From the NCBI GenBank assembly GCA_027625915.1, contig JANTQA010000070.1:7569001-7633000 (forward strand): 64,000 nt of DNA, written 5' to 3'. The DNA is from Anaeramoeba flamelloides. Its lineage: Eukaryota > Metamonada > Anaeramoebidae. Made by a program: the position numbers and the translations under genes. Below, piece after piece: positions 23,599 through 34,556 of the stretch. Every line of letters begins with the position of its first letter. Within the stretch, counting starts at the first letter, position 1. The notes under the pieces were generated by a model. It had not been told where the DNA came from, did no database searches, and saw only the letters and a list, made by a program, of their open reading frames with translations.

Positions 23599-24068
23599 AT
23601 AAATTATTATTAGTATTATAGCTTTGATTATTATTATTATTTTTTTCAAATTTTATATTTGATGAAATAAATGTTTATTATTTTTTTTTATCATTTTTTA
23701 TTTGATTTTCTGTGATTTTATTTTATTTTTTTTTGATTATAGGAATCTTTTGAAATTTAATAAGAAGACCTTCCCCATCTACTCCGAAAATTGATACGGC
23801 ACACTTAATGCTTGTCTATTTTAAAATTGTCTTTTATGATCGTCAATTCTATTTCAATCATTTCCAATAGAAAATTTTATGACTCTAGCATCATAATATA
23901 AAATTTGTTTTTTGAAAGAAGCAATGACAAAAATTGAATTTCAAAACAAAATAACCAACCAAAACTTGAAATTTTTTTTCGATCGTTGTTTTTAAATTGT
24001 TATAACCCGAGATTTTAAACGTTTTTAAAATTAAAGATCAACTTTCAATAAATTTTTTGAAATTATCA
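23599..24068. other. 3' flank, no gene
   Basis: A/T-rich, with two AATAAA-like signals close after the stop codon. Nothing else is seen. Confidence 0.45.
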
Positions 24069-24828
24069 AATATTCCAGAAAATAACCGAAAATCGAAAAT
24101 AACAGAAATTTTTTAACCACAAAAAAACACTTTTTGAACAACTTCTAAGAAACTCTGGTGCCAATACACTCAAACTAAAATGTATATTTGAAATTTTAAT
24201 GTAGAATATTTTTTTTCTTAGCCGGAAAATATCAAAATTCAAAAAATTTAAATTTTTGGGAATAGTATTCGACCCATTTTGTGTGAATGGGCTTGGTATC
24301 TTAGATGAACATAACATTACTGATCATTTCGGAAGGGTATTAACTAAATGAGAGAAAATTTAATCATAATGAAAATTTCTAATTGTGTATCATTACCCAT
24401 AATTTTGTAATCTAAAATATAATCCAAAAATAACCGAGTAATATCTAATCATACAATATATACCCATGCCCTACACAAGGTGACACAAGCCAAACGTTAT
24501 TTAACTCATCATCCCATAAAAGGCTGTCTAACTAAAACAGACAAACCGACACTATACCAGACCTAACACAACCCACATCAATACCCTGGCATAAATACAC
24601 TTGCCCGAATAAGTGCCAACAATTACTCAAATATACTCAAAAGGTACCAAAAAACTCTTTAGAGTGTCTTAAAGTAGAAAATTCAAAAAATATATTTTTT
24701 CTGAAACAAAATTGTTATTTTACCGTTAAACTGAGTATATTGGCACTAGAATTTCTGCGAAGTTGTACATAACGTGTTTTTTATGGTTAAAAAATTTTTG
24801 GGTATTTTCGATTTTTCGGGATATTCGA
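24069..24828. mobile_element. Foldback element with about 105-bp arms and C-rich centre
   Basis: The left arm 24069-24176 (…CGAAAATAACAG…, GTGCCAATACACTCA) is an imperfect inverted copy of 24733-24828 (TGAGTATATTGGCAC…, GTATTTTCG). Weaker similarity continues outwards, so the full element may span about 23985-24960. The centre 24450-24645 has a composition unlike anything nearby, with many C and few G on the plus strand. No open frame of note. Confidence 0.65.
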
Positions 24829-25744
24829 AACACCCTAATTTTTTTAATGAATTTGTTCATGTAAAAACAGAAAGGAACAAAAAAATTGAAGAAAAAACAG
24901 TTTTTTACTCTATCATAAAATTTAATGTTAATCATTTCTTGTTGTAACAATTTTTGTTTATATTTTAAGATTACAATTTTCCAAGTGAATTTGAATTTTG
25001 ATGTTTTGTATATTTATAGAGTATGCTTGAAACAGCTATAATTTTAAGGGTATATATGATTTATTGTTAATTTTTAAATGTTTAAAAAACACTTGAATAA
25101 TTTAATATAGAATTTTTAATTGATTAAATTTATTTCTTCTAATTTGATGAGTGTTCAAACACTCATAAAATGTTTAGAAATATACATTTGAAGAATTTAA
25201 AACCCAATTAAGTCTTCTAACTTTTGGAGAATATATATTTAGTGATTTTTTCCCCAATAATTTCAACATTCATGATCATTGGAAAATTAAGTTGTATGTA
25301 GAGATGAGAATTATTAATTTTTCATTATATTACTAAATTTCCAAACATAAAAAGCCAATTTCAGAGTTTTCCCTTTAAAAACACTAGAAACATGTTTTTC
25401 AGATGTTTATATATACGTTTTTTTTTTTTTTTTTTTTTTTTTGAAGAAGAAAAAGTTTTATAATAAAATTTATTTATTAAATTTAGAAGAAAAAGTTGGG
25501 TTTTTTAGAAATTGGGATTGTTTTTTTCATTTTTTTTTATAAAATTTTTTGAATTTTTTAATTTTTGATATTTTCTTTCAACAAAAAAGGAATATAATCA
25601 CCAATGTTTTTTTATTTTAAAATTATTTTTTAAGTTTTGTTTATGAAATTTCAAGACTGGATATTTGTACAATTAAAAATTTTTAATAGCTTTGAAAAGA
25701 TTTTTTACATTATTTGAACTTGATATATTAAAATAATTTCCCAT
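24829..25744. other. Intergenic A/T-rich DNA
   Basis: Contains a T homopolymer of more than 20 bases near 25420. No gene seen. Confidence 0.45.
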
Positions 25745-26270
25745 CCACAACAATGTATGTGAACCTTATTTTTTTTTATTGATATTGTATCCAACAATAG
25801 AAAGTCCAATATTGTACCAAATACATCTGCACAAGTGTAAATATCAAATGTTGTAAAAAATATAGTTTTTACAATTTTTAGGATCAATAAAGATTTCTAT
25901 GTATTTATCCCAAAAATAGTTTAATAGTAAATGAAATATCTGATTATCTTAATAGTTTAATAATAATTTAAAACAGAAAACCGTTTGGTAAACAACAATA
26001 GTCCAAAGTTTCAAAAAAAGGTGTTGGTATTTACCCAACAATTTTATATTGAAACTGGTCTGAGCTCAAAAATAAAAAAGTACCTCTCATCTAACATTAT
26101 AAAAATTTGGATAAATACATAGAAATCTTTATTTATCTTGAAAATAGTAAAAACTATCTTTTTTACAATATTACATATTTAAACTTGTGTACTAAATATT
26201 TTAAAGCTTGTAAAATACCTATTATACAACTTCAACAATAACGGTATATATTGTATTTGCTCCAATGAAT
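25745..26270. mobile_element. Foldback element, arms about 165 bp
   Basis: The left arm 25745-25912 ends GATTTCTATGTATTTATCC. The right arm starts GGATAAATACATAGAAATC at 26109 and runs to about 26270. The inner 30 bp are almost identical and the outer parts diverged. The spacer is about 190 bp. It looks like a MITE-type relic. Confidence 0.65.
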
Positions 26271-26434
26271 TTATTTTTTCCCATTCTTCAATAAACACTA
26301 TTTTCACATTAAATAAAAAAATTTGTTTTTTTAATAAAACCTTTCAACAGTCTCCATTTTCATTAACTTTTTTCAATGGAATTTCAGTAATCAAAAATCT
26401 GAAAATGGAATTTTTAGAATTTCGATTCCCCTTT

Positions 26435-26600
26435 CTTTTCAGAAAACTAAATTAAGTTTAAAATACTTCTAATGATGGTAATTAAAAGGTTCATTTAACT
26501 AATCTTTGAATTCGGAGTCACACCTTTATTCACTTCAAAACTCTCTCTTAAACAGATTAAGAGCCATTGAGTACTTAACCCATGCCAATAACGCACAAGA
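26435..26600 (+). repeat. Repeat family B, copy 1
   Basis: Shares ordered blocks with 36805-36960: AAGTTTAAAAT then CTTCTAA, CTTTGAATT, CACTTCAAAA, CTCTCT and the AGACTAAG/AGATTAAG piece. The copies are strongly diverged and neither has coding potential. Confidence 0.5.
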
Positions 26601-26679
26601 TTTCCCTTTCTTACTTTCTTTTTTCTTTTCTTTTCTTTTTTTTTTTTGTTTTTGATTTTATTTTTTGTAATATTTCAAA

Positions 26680-26815
26680 ATATCAGATTTGATTTGTTAA
26701 TAATAATTAAAAAGTACTAATCTCTTCATAAGATTTAATAATTTCCCAGTGAATATAATATAAATATATTTTTTTTCATTTAATTATTTTAGAGCGAGTC
26801 ACAATTTTTGAAGTT
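26680..26815. repeat. Partial repeat family A end
   Basis: Ends with GCGAGTCACAATTTTTGAAG, the terminal motif of family A, preceded by A/T-rich sequence loosely like the family. Only one end is visible. Confidence 0.4.
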
Positions 26816-27078
26816 TTGTAATCTCGGATTTTAAAAATCTTCGATTTAGATCACGGTTTGTATTAATTTCGACTCCACCTAAAATCTTATTTAAAAAAAT
26901 GTAAAAAAAAAAAGAATTATTATTTTGTAAATTTTAACTTATTTTGAAAAAAGTTGTATACTTCAGTTTTCAAAAAGTAAAAATATTAAATAATATTATA
27001 TATATCTCAAAATAAAACAATTTAAATTTTTAAAATTTTTATAATTAAAAAAAGGTGTTTGGAATTTTTTCTAATAAT

Positions 27079-27250
27079 TGTTGTGAAAAAAAATTATTAA
27101 ATGTCAAAAAAGTCTAAAAACTTATTTTATCAAAAATTAAAAATTTAATTGTCAACATTAGTCAATCTGATCAAAACCGCCAAAATTTTTAATTTTTGAC
27201 AAAATAAGTGTCCCGCTTTTTTGAAATGTAACAATTTTCTTTCACAAGGG
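27079..27250. repeat. Inverted repeat, arms about 70 bp
   Basis: 27079-27150 and 27181-27250 pair around a 30-bp spacer. The best paired core is CTTATTTTATCAAAAATTA against TAATTTTTGACAAAATAAG. A small foldback element or a hairpin in an RNA from the bZIP 3' flank. Confidence 0.6.
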
Positions 27251-27469
27251 TAAAAAAAAAAAAAATTGGATATTTAAATATATATTTATAAAAAAAGCTT
27301 TTGGCTTTGAATTGTTAAAAGTAAATTTATTTCTTTTATCTGCCTTGCTCGTTTTCTCTTCTTTTGTATTTATAATAGCATCTTTTTATAAATTAATTCG
27401 ATGATTTTAAAAAGGCAAATTGGAATTGTTCATTAACATTACAATTCAATTTCAAATCGTAATCAAAGT

Positions 27470-27600
27470 GAAAAGGAGAAAAAGAGAAAAAGAGAAATAG
27501 GGAAAAAGGGAAAAAGGGAAAAAGAGAGAAAGAGAAAAAGAGAAAAAGAGAGAAAGAGAAAAAGAGAAAAAGAGAAAAAGAGAAAAAATAAAAAAGTGAA
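27470..27600. repeat. Purine-rich (GAAAAA)n microsatellite
   Basis: About 130 bp of imperfect GAAAAA/GAGAAA/GGAAAA units with no T or C on the plus strand over most of its length. It lies directly downstream of the bZIP gene, so its transcript would be polypyrimidine. Confidence 0.85.
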
Positions 27601-27630
27601 AGATCTATTATATCAAGCTATTAGAAACCA

Positions 27631-28734
27631 TTATTTTTTTTTGTTTTTGACATTATTATTATTAAGTAATTTCCTGTTTTTTCCTTTTGAGATTTTATTT
27701 AATTTTTTTCTCGTTTTGAGATTTTGAATTCGTAATTGTAGCTTTTTTTTTTCGAGTAAACGAGTGGAGAGACGATTTTCTAAAGTAGAATTTTCATTTT
27801 GAAGATTTGAAATATGATTTTTTAAATACTTGACATAGGCTTGCTGTTTAATTCTGACTCTCCTTGCGCTAAGTCTATCTCGAGCTCTTTTTCTATTTTT
27901 CTTTTCTAAGGAAGACAGTTTCGACAATTCTTTTTTCGTCATTTTCTTTAATAAGATTTTTTCTTCTTCAGTCATAAGATCTTGGTCGTTTTGTCTGTAA
28001 TTATCTAAAAATGCCTGTGCTTCTTCTAAAAGTGGCTGGATCATGTTTTTATTTTTGATCGGGATTTTTGTGATTTTTTTATGGAATTTAAAGCCAGTAT
28101 TACTATTGTTGTTATTAGTCGTGTTTTCTTGAGGTAATTGGCCCTTGGTGATCTTTTTGAAAGGAATTATTAATTGTTTAGATTTTTTTTTAACTTTTTT
28201 CTCATTGTAGGTTAAAAATTTTTGGTTTGTTAAAATTGCATTCTTAGTTTTAAGTACGTGACGATTCAGTAATTCACTTTTAACCTTTTCGTGGTGTTTG
28301 GAGCATTTGGTCAAGATTTCTTTTGTTTTGAAATTCTCAAGATCCTGTTTATTGATCACACGATTTGATTTGCTTTTGTTGAAGGGATTTTGCTTTTCGA
28401 AAACCACCTTTTCATCGTCAGAGTATGGATCAACGCTATTTAGTAAAACGTTGTCTCCCGAAGGTGTGGGGTTGTCACTAAATAATGAAAATAGATCATC
28501 GTCATAATCGTTTGCTGTGTTTGGCTGTAAATGCCACGATAGGAGAGGCTTTCTGTTCAGAACAATGTTTTCTTCGATCGCCTTTTCATATTCATCGGAA
28601 ACTGAATAGACACTCTTTGTTGTGAAAGCTTGGCTAATGGTTGGCGGCGCCAGTGGGAAACAGCCGAATGTTTGTTGTGGATCAGGAAAGAAAAAGTCTA
28701 TTGGTTGTTCATCAAAAGTAAGGTTTTTATTCAT
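27631..28734 (-). CDS. bZIP transcription factor with Asn-to-Asp change in the basic region
   Basis: Intronless, 367 aa. Nuclear sequence-specific regulator acting as a dimer. The basic region (about residues 278-298) reads KRARDRLSARRVRIKQQ and lines up without gaps with the GCN4 type KRARNTEAARRSRARK. The invariant Asn is Asp286, and the usual Ala-Ala/Ser contacts are Ser, Ala and Val; the invariant Arg is kept. The zipper has Leu at 304, 311, 318, 332 and 339, with Arg at 325. A short extra Lys/Asn-rich tail follows. The N-terminal half is acidic and Phe-rich (DYDDDLFSLFSD), like an activation domain. The Asp replaces the residue that normally contacts bases, so target preference may differ. 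Start is the first Met. Two G7 runs on the opposite strand sit just upstream in the leader or promoter. Confidence 0.92.
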   Translation of the reverse strand: MNKNLTFDEQPIDFFFPDPQQTFGCFPLAPPTISQAFTTKSVYSVSDEYEKAIEENIVLNRKPLLSWHLQPNTANDYDDDLFSLFSDNPTPSGDNVLLNSVDPYSDDEKVVFEKQNPFNKSKSNRVINKQDLENFKTKEILTKCSKHHEKVKSELLNRHVLKTKNAILTNQKFLTYNEKKVKKKSKQLIIPFKKITKGQLPQENTTNNNNSNTGFKFHKKITKIPIKNKNMIQPLLEEAQAFLDNYRQNDQDLMTEEEKILLKKMTKKELSKLSSLEKKNRKRARDRLSARRVRIKQQAYVKYLKNHISNLQNENSTLENRLSTRLLEKKKLQLRIQNLKTRKKLNKISKGKNRKLLNNNNVKNKKK

Positions 28735-28740
28735 ACAGTT

Positions 28741-28774
28741 GGGGGGGAAGGTAATTTTGGGGGGGAAACGGGTT
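28741..28774. promoter_or_regulatory. G-run cluster upstream of the bZIP start
   Basis: Two runs of seven G and one shorter G run fall within 35 bp on the plus strand, immediately upstream of the minus-strand bZIP ATG. Such runs are rare in this A/T-rich window. They could be a promoter element or form G-rich structure; no function is shown. Confidence 0.35.
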
Positions 28775-31700
28775 TGTGTTGTGTTAAAAATTCGGGTTAG
28801 TCTTTTGTTAGATTTGTCACTTTAGGAGATTTCTTTTTCCTGTTCAGAAAATTCAGAAAAATGTTTTTGTTTGTTTTATTTTAATGTCATTGTTATTTTC
28901 AGTTTGTGGTTAGAAACTGAAACAACGCTTTAGGTTCCAAAAAAAAATTAATCTTTGAAATTAAAATCAAGATAGAAAGTCCTTATTTGAAGTGTAATAA
29001 ATATTATTTGAAACCGAATAATTATTTTCCAAAAAAAAAAAACTGTTTGATTAAAGGTAATTAATTACGTAATTTAAGAGAAAGTTCTTTATTTTTTGCT
29101 TAAATTGTATCTAGAGAATCCGTTTAACAAGAATTGTTGATGTGCTTGTTGTAATTGCCCTTTATTTTTAAACTTTGTAATAATTCTTGAGAGAAGTGCA
29201 AAATAATTCCAATAGAAAGAAGAAAAAATAACACTTTAGCTTTTCACTTTTTTAAGGTTGTAGGATTTTTGTTTTAAGAACAACAAGTATTTTGATGAAA
29301 AGAGTTTTGTTTCATGGAACTATTGAATTTCAAAGTTTGGTTGGGTTGAGAATTATTTGGTTTTCAAATTTGGAAGGGAAAAGTTGATCTTTTTTTAAAT
29401 TTAAAATTTTTTCCATGCAGATCACCAAATTTTTCTCAATCAAATGTTGGCACTTAATTAGATTTTAACAGGCAATCCAGTGTTGTCATTGAAAACTAAT
29501 ATCAGACAGAAATTGATTATCTAATATAAGTTTGTCTGTTTTAATACATAATTTGATTTCTATCATATCCAAAGATATAATTATCAATACTTTTTCGAGT
29601 AAACATAGGTCTTTATTTTTTGATTAGGAAATATCACTTTGATATGAGTTACGAGTTTGACCACGAATAAAGGGAAATATGATATTGTTGGAAGTGATAT
29701 AAGATGATCTTGGGGGGTTCGAAGAATGATGATTAATACAATCTTAGCAACCGATGAATATCGTCTTTTATATACGAAAGGGGATACAAAACAAGGAAAT
29801 ATAACAGGTTATTATTTGAAAAAATGAAAAAATATGAGATCCTATTTATTTTTTAACTCAATATCAAAACAAACAAATAAAAAAAATTAAAAAAAAAAAC
29901 AAAACAAATTATCATTTTAAACCGTACTTTGAAAAGCATGTTCTTCTAAGGAACTTTTTCTCCTACTTAAGTTATTGGTGTTAAATTTTACATTATAAAT
30001 ATTTACGTTTTTTTGTTTGAATCTCATTATAAATAAAAAACCCCACATCATCCAAATTCTCAATGAGTCTTATTTTTCTCTTTTACCCCCCCCCCACCTT
30101 GTTTTGAAACATCTAGAAATGTCCAATAGTAAAATACCACATCTATTGTGTGTTCTCAACAGTGATCAATTTTGAGCACATTCCTGTAAAATTATCATAA
30201 ATTGATATAGTAAAGTAAAATATTTTTTTTTCTTTCTAAATTCTTAAATTTATAATTCTAATATTTTTACACTTTGGAAATACTTTATAAATGGTTTCTA
30301 TTATTTTCAAAGACAAAAAGAAAAAACATTTTTTATTTTTTTAAAAACGATATTTATTTCTTTTTAAAAAAAAAACAAAAATACTATTCGGTTTTCAAAT
30401 TTTCTTACAACAAAGAAAGACAATTCATTCAATTTTCAACATTTATCAGAAAATTGAAGGACTTTTTTCTTTGTCATCTATTTATCAAATAATTGTGTTC
30501 TTTGTATAAAATGAATTATCTAATATGGTAAATCCTTGAGCGTGGTGATCTTTTGATATTTATAATTTCATATAAAATTTGTTAAAATCTTCTAAGAAGA
30601 CTTTGAATAACATTTTAAAACTTATATTTATTAGTTAAAATTCTTCCTATTTTATCCAAATTTAATTTAAAATTAGAATATTCAAAAATTTTCAACTTTT
30701 GTATAATTAACAGAATGTATTTCCCCAAAACTTTCAATAGTGGCTACAATACCTTTCTAAACTCGCAAGTGTTCTCATATCTTTCTTATCGATAATTATG
30801 GAAAATTATTTATTTAAATTTTACAAATAAAAAGATAGAGTTTAAAAAAAAATACAAAGTTATCTTATTAATTTTTGATGAAAAAATATGATTTAAATAT
30901 ATATTAATCGAATATAAATATTCTAATAAAATCTTATTTTATCATTATAACAATTTAAAAATTATTTACTTTTTATTATTATTTTATATTTGAAATACAC
31001 ATATTTAAAAAATATTTCTCTAATATTCACAATTAAAAGTTTATTATATTAACGGTCTTTCTATTTCAATATGAAATCAAAAATTCTATTTTTTTTTTTT
31101 TAATATTATTTCTTTGAAACCCAATTTCACATTTTCAGTATTTCAAAAAAAAAAAAAGTTGTAAAAATTTAAAAAAACAAATGATAGTTAATTTGTATAT
31201 TAATATTATAATAAATGTTTCCACATTTTAATTATCAAAAAACAAATAATACATATTTTATTAATTAAGTTTCACAGGGTAATATAATCACATTTTAAAA
31301 CTTTAAGTGTATAATATTTATCTTCCATAAGAATTATTGAGAGTGTGTATTATCTTTAGTATAAAGTCCTTGATATTATTTTTTTTATGTTATTTCCTAA
31401 CCTTTAGACTTAACACATAATCAAAAACTACTAATAAGTAATTTATTATAGATATAGAAAAAAAATATAAAATAATGAGGCTTTTCCAAAAAAACACTCT
31501 GCAAAAAAACACACATTTTAACATTGATATCATTATTTATTGGAATTTTCAATAAAGTTATGATATTTCTGGAGTGTTTTTCTTCTTTTTATATTGAGAT
31601 ATATAAAAAATATAAATTAGTTTGCTACTACAATATTTTTTAATAAAATAACCATTGTGTAAATATAATCCCTATGCCAACTACACAAAATTGAAATAAA

Positions 31701-33089
31701 TATAATCATGTCAATTTAAATCCGAAAGAAAATAATTTATTTCAAATTGAAGAAATTTCGTACTTTGAATACAGTAAAATACGGAAAAGTAATTTTTTTT
31801 ATCTTGATTCAAACTTTGGTTTTCAGTATTTCAAAACATCATTATTCTAGTATAAAATACATATAATTTGTATAAAACTGGTGATTATTTTTATTATTTT
31901 TTACAATACCAAAACCAAACCACAATCTAATAATACACCTGTGGTCAAATCAATTATAAATATTAAAACATTTGGGTTTAAATTAATGAAAAATTAAAAA
32001 TAATTTTAAAAAGATATTTTTTTTTTGATATTAATATCTGAGAAAATTAACTCTATTTTTTGAGAAAAATAATACCATTTGGTGAATTTCTTCTTTTAAT
32101 AGGGAAATTCCCACTTTTAAAACACAAACTTTGAACAACATTTAAGGCAAAAAAAACTCTCAAATTAAAGGATAAAATTCAAATTCTAGTAAAATAATTT
32201 CTTTAAAAAAAAATTCCAAAAAATGTGCTATAATTTGAGATTTTTTTGCACCTTAAATTTAGTTTAAAGTTTATGTTTTAAAAGTGTAACTGGCTGTAAT
32301 ATAACCACAAAGACATACTTATAACTCAGGGGGGGGGGGGTGTTGAAAAAATGTTTTATTTTACATTTTCTTCTCAATAATAATTTTTGTTGTTAAGAAA
32401 TTAAACAAAAAAAATATTAATTCCGAAGTTAGAACACATTAATAAAAAAAAATGTAAAAGAGATTTTTGAGTCAAAAATTTAAAAAAATCCTGACTATAA
32501 GGAGTTTTCAAGCATAAATAGAAATTTTAAAACATTTCAAACTTATAAATTAAAAGTAAAAAACAACTATAAAAGCTTGGGGAATTGTATAATATGTAGA
32601 TCTGAAAGGGAAATTATGATATATTAAAAGCAAATTTGGTTATGGATAATTTAGTTAAATTGTATGAAAATTGTTGAAATTGTGAAATTTTTCCTTTTCT
32701 GTAAAAGAAATGCTTAGTTGTGTAAATTGGTCCGAGATTAACTGGTTCATTAAAGACATTTTTTATCAACAATTCCAACTTTTTTTACATAAAATCAGAG
32801 TTTTTAAGAAACCAAAATCATATTCACTTATTTTTAATTTCCTATTTTTTTAATCATTCAATTTAATAGTATACCGGAAAAAAAGAATCAGGATTTTCAC
32901 TTTAAAAAAACTTTTGATCAAGTTAACAAGAGATTATTTGAGAGGCAGTACCTTTTTGAAATCCTTTATAACTTGTTGTTAATTTCTTTTTATTATACTT
33001 TCAATCAAAATAATTTGAATTTTGTATGTACTTTTCGATAAGTAAACAACTTCTTGATTATAAAGAAAAGTCATTGGATTTATAGTCCC
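28775..33089. other. Intergenic A/T-rich DNA
   Basis: No gene supported. It holds a C10 run at 30086-30095, a G12 run at 32329-32340 and the small inverted repeat listed separately. Open frames here translate A/T tracts into Phe/Lys/Ile-rich peptides. Confidence 0.45.
32112..32286. mobile_element. Small MITE-like inverted repeat, arms about 56 bp
   Basis: The left arm 32112-32167 (CACTTTTAAAACACAAACTT…) is an imperfect inverted copy of 32230-32286 (…AAGTTTATGTTTTAAAAGTG), around a spacer of about 60 bp. Total about 175 bp, no coding potential. Confidence 0.7.
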
Positions 33090-33650
33090 TTAAGGTTTAT
33101 AATCCATGAAATTTGAAAAAAAGATTATCTTGCTTCGGGTGTGTGGACTTATGAATTTGTTTGTATCTGATCTATCTTGTGCTTGGTAGGGTTTTAAGAG
33201 TGGTTCAAAATGGTAATTTTTGAGAATTTATATTTTTTTTATTCCGAAATCTGAATTGAAGAGCGTAAGATTAATTATATCAGACGGCAAGTTATAAAAA
33301 AACAGTGGTTTATGCCTTGTTGATTAAAATTTTTAATTAGTTTTGGTTTTATTATAAGCTTATAAAAAATTATATTTTTTCATTTAGTTAATTAACTAAA
33401 AAGTCGATCCCATTTTTCTTCTACAGCCCAAATATCTAAAATTTTTTCTTAAACACCTTCCAATCTATTAATCTTACACTCTTCAATTTGGATTTGGGAA
33501 AAAAAAACTCAATTGTCAAAAATTACCATTTTGAACCACTCTTAAAACCCATACCAAGTACAAGATCGATCAGACACAAACCAATTTAACATAACACTAC
33601 ACCCAACACAAGATAATCTTTTTTCAATAATCAGGAATTGTAAACCTTAA
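33090..33650. mobile_element. Foldback element, arms about 185 bp
   Basis: Left arm 33090-33275 and right arm 33467-33650 are imperfect inverted copies. Matching pieces include TAAGGTTTATAA and TTGTAAACCTTAA, AGATTATCTTG and CAAGATAATCT, TAAGAGTGGTTCAAAATGG and CCATTTTGAACCACTCTTA, and the inner pair GAGCGTAAGATTAA and TTAATCTTACACTC. A non-autonomous DNA transposon relic is likely. Confidence 0.75.
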
Positions 33651-34556
33651 ATTAATATTTGAAACTTTTTTATTTTCCTTTTTCATTTTGTAAACCCATC
33701 CCTAAATTCAATAAAACCACATTTCCCTTGGTTTTGTTCCATAACTCAGAACCTAAAAAATAGTTGACACAGAATTTAGTACAAAACATTTCAACTTGTC
33801 TTGAAATAAATGAGAAAATATTTGTAACACATTTTCCTTTTCAACTTATTTTTTCCAGAAGTGTTTTCCAAAAATGAATTATCATTTGTGATCTCCTGAT
33901 TTATTAATTTTTGTACTTTTTTATTGAGAGATTTTTTGGGTTTGTTTGGTGTCTTAAATGAAAGAACTATTCAAGACTGGAAAAAAAGATAATCTTTTGA
34001 AATTCTTGTCTCATAAAAATTTCGAACACTTTGTGGTGTAGAAAAAACATTTTAGGAAAATGATTAAGTTGAGTTTTCTTTAAAGTCATACTTTCAATAC
34101 ATTCAAAAACAAAATTATTATTTTTCCTCTCGAACACGAGACAGCAGAGATCTCTAGAATAAAAAGTAAAATTTAAATCTATTAGTCGAAAATAGATTCT
34201 TTTTTTTTAATTTCACTTTAGATTTTATGAATTTTTGTTGACGGGTAGGTTCTCACTTTCAGATTCCTTTTTTGTTTAAAATTTTTCAAAAATTAACTTT
34301 CTCCAAAAAATATGTTGCAAAAGAAAGTGTGTCAATTGCAAAAAAAATAGGTTTTGATCTGAGTGTGTTAGTCTATTTTCGAAGATCTTTTTGTTCACAA
34401 AAACTCAAAATTTATCTTTTATACCAAAAGAAATCTCATTGTTCAAACCAAAACAAAAGATTTAAAATGAAATTCTCAAAACAACCAAATCAAAAAATCA
34501 GAGAGTAAAAAGAAATAAATTATTTTTTCTCAAAAAGTTATTTAAATTTTGTAAAA
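33651..34556. other. Upstream region of the RhoGEF gene
   Basis: Probable promoter and 5' leader. A 78-codon open stretch at 34272-34508 lacks an ATG near its start and is probably leader sequence. Confidence 0.4.

Noticed and set aside
29690-29760. GGGGTTCGAAG examined as a possible tRNA T-loop
   Set aside because: No acceptor stem, anticodon arm or A box could be placed around it.
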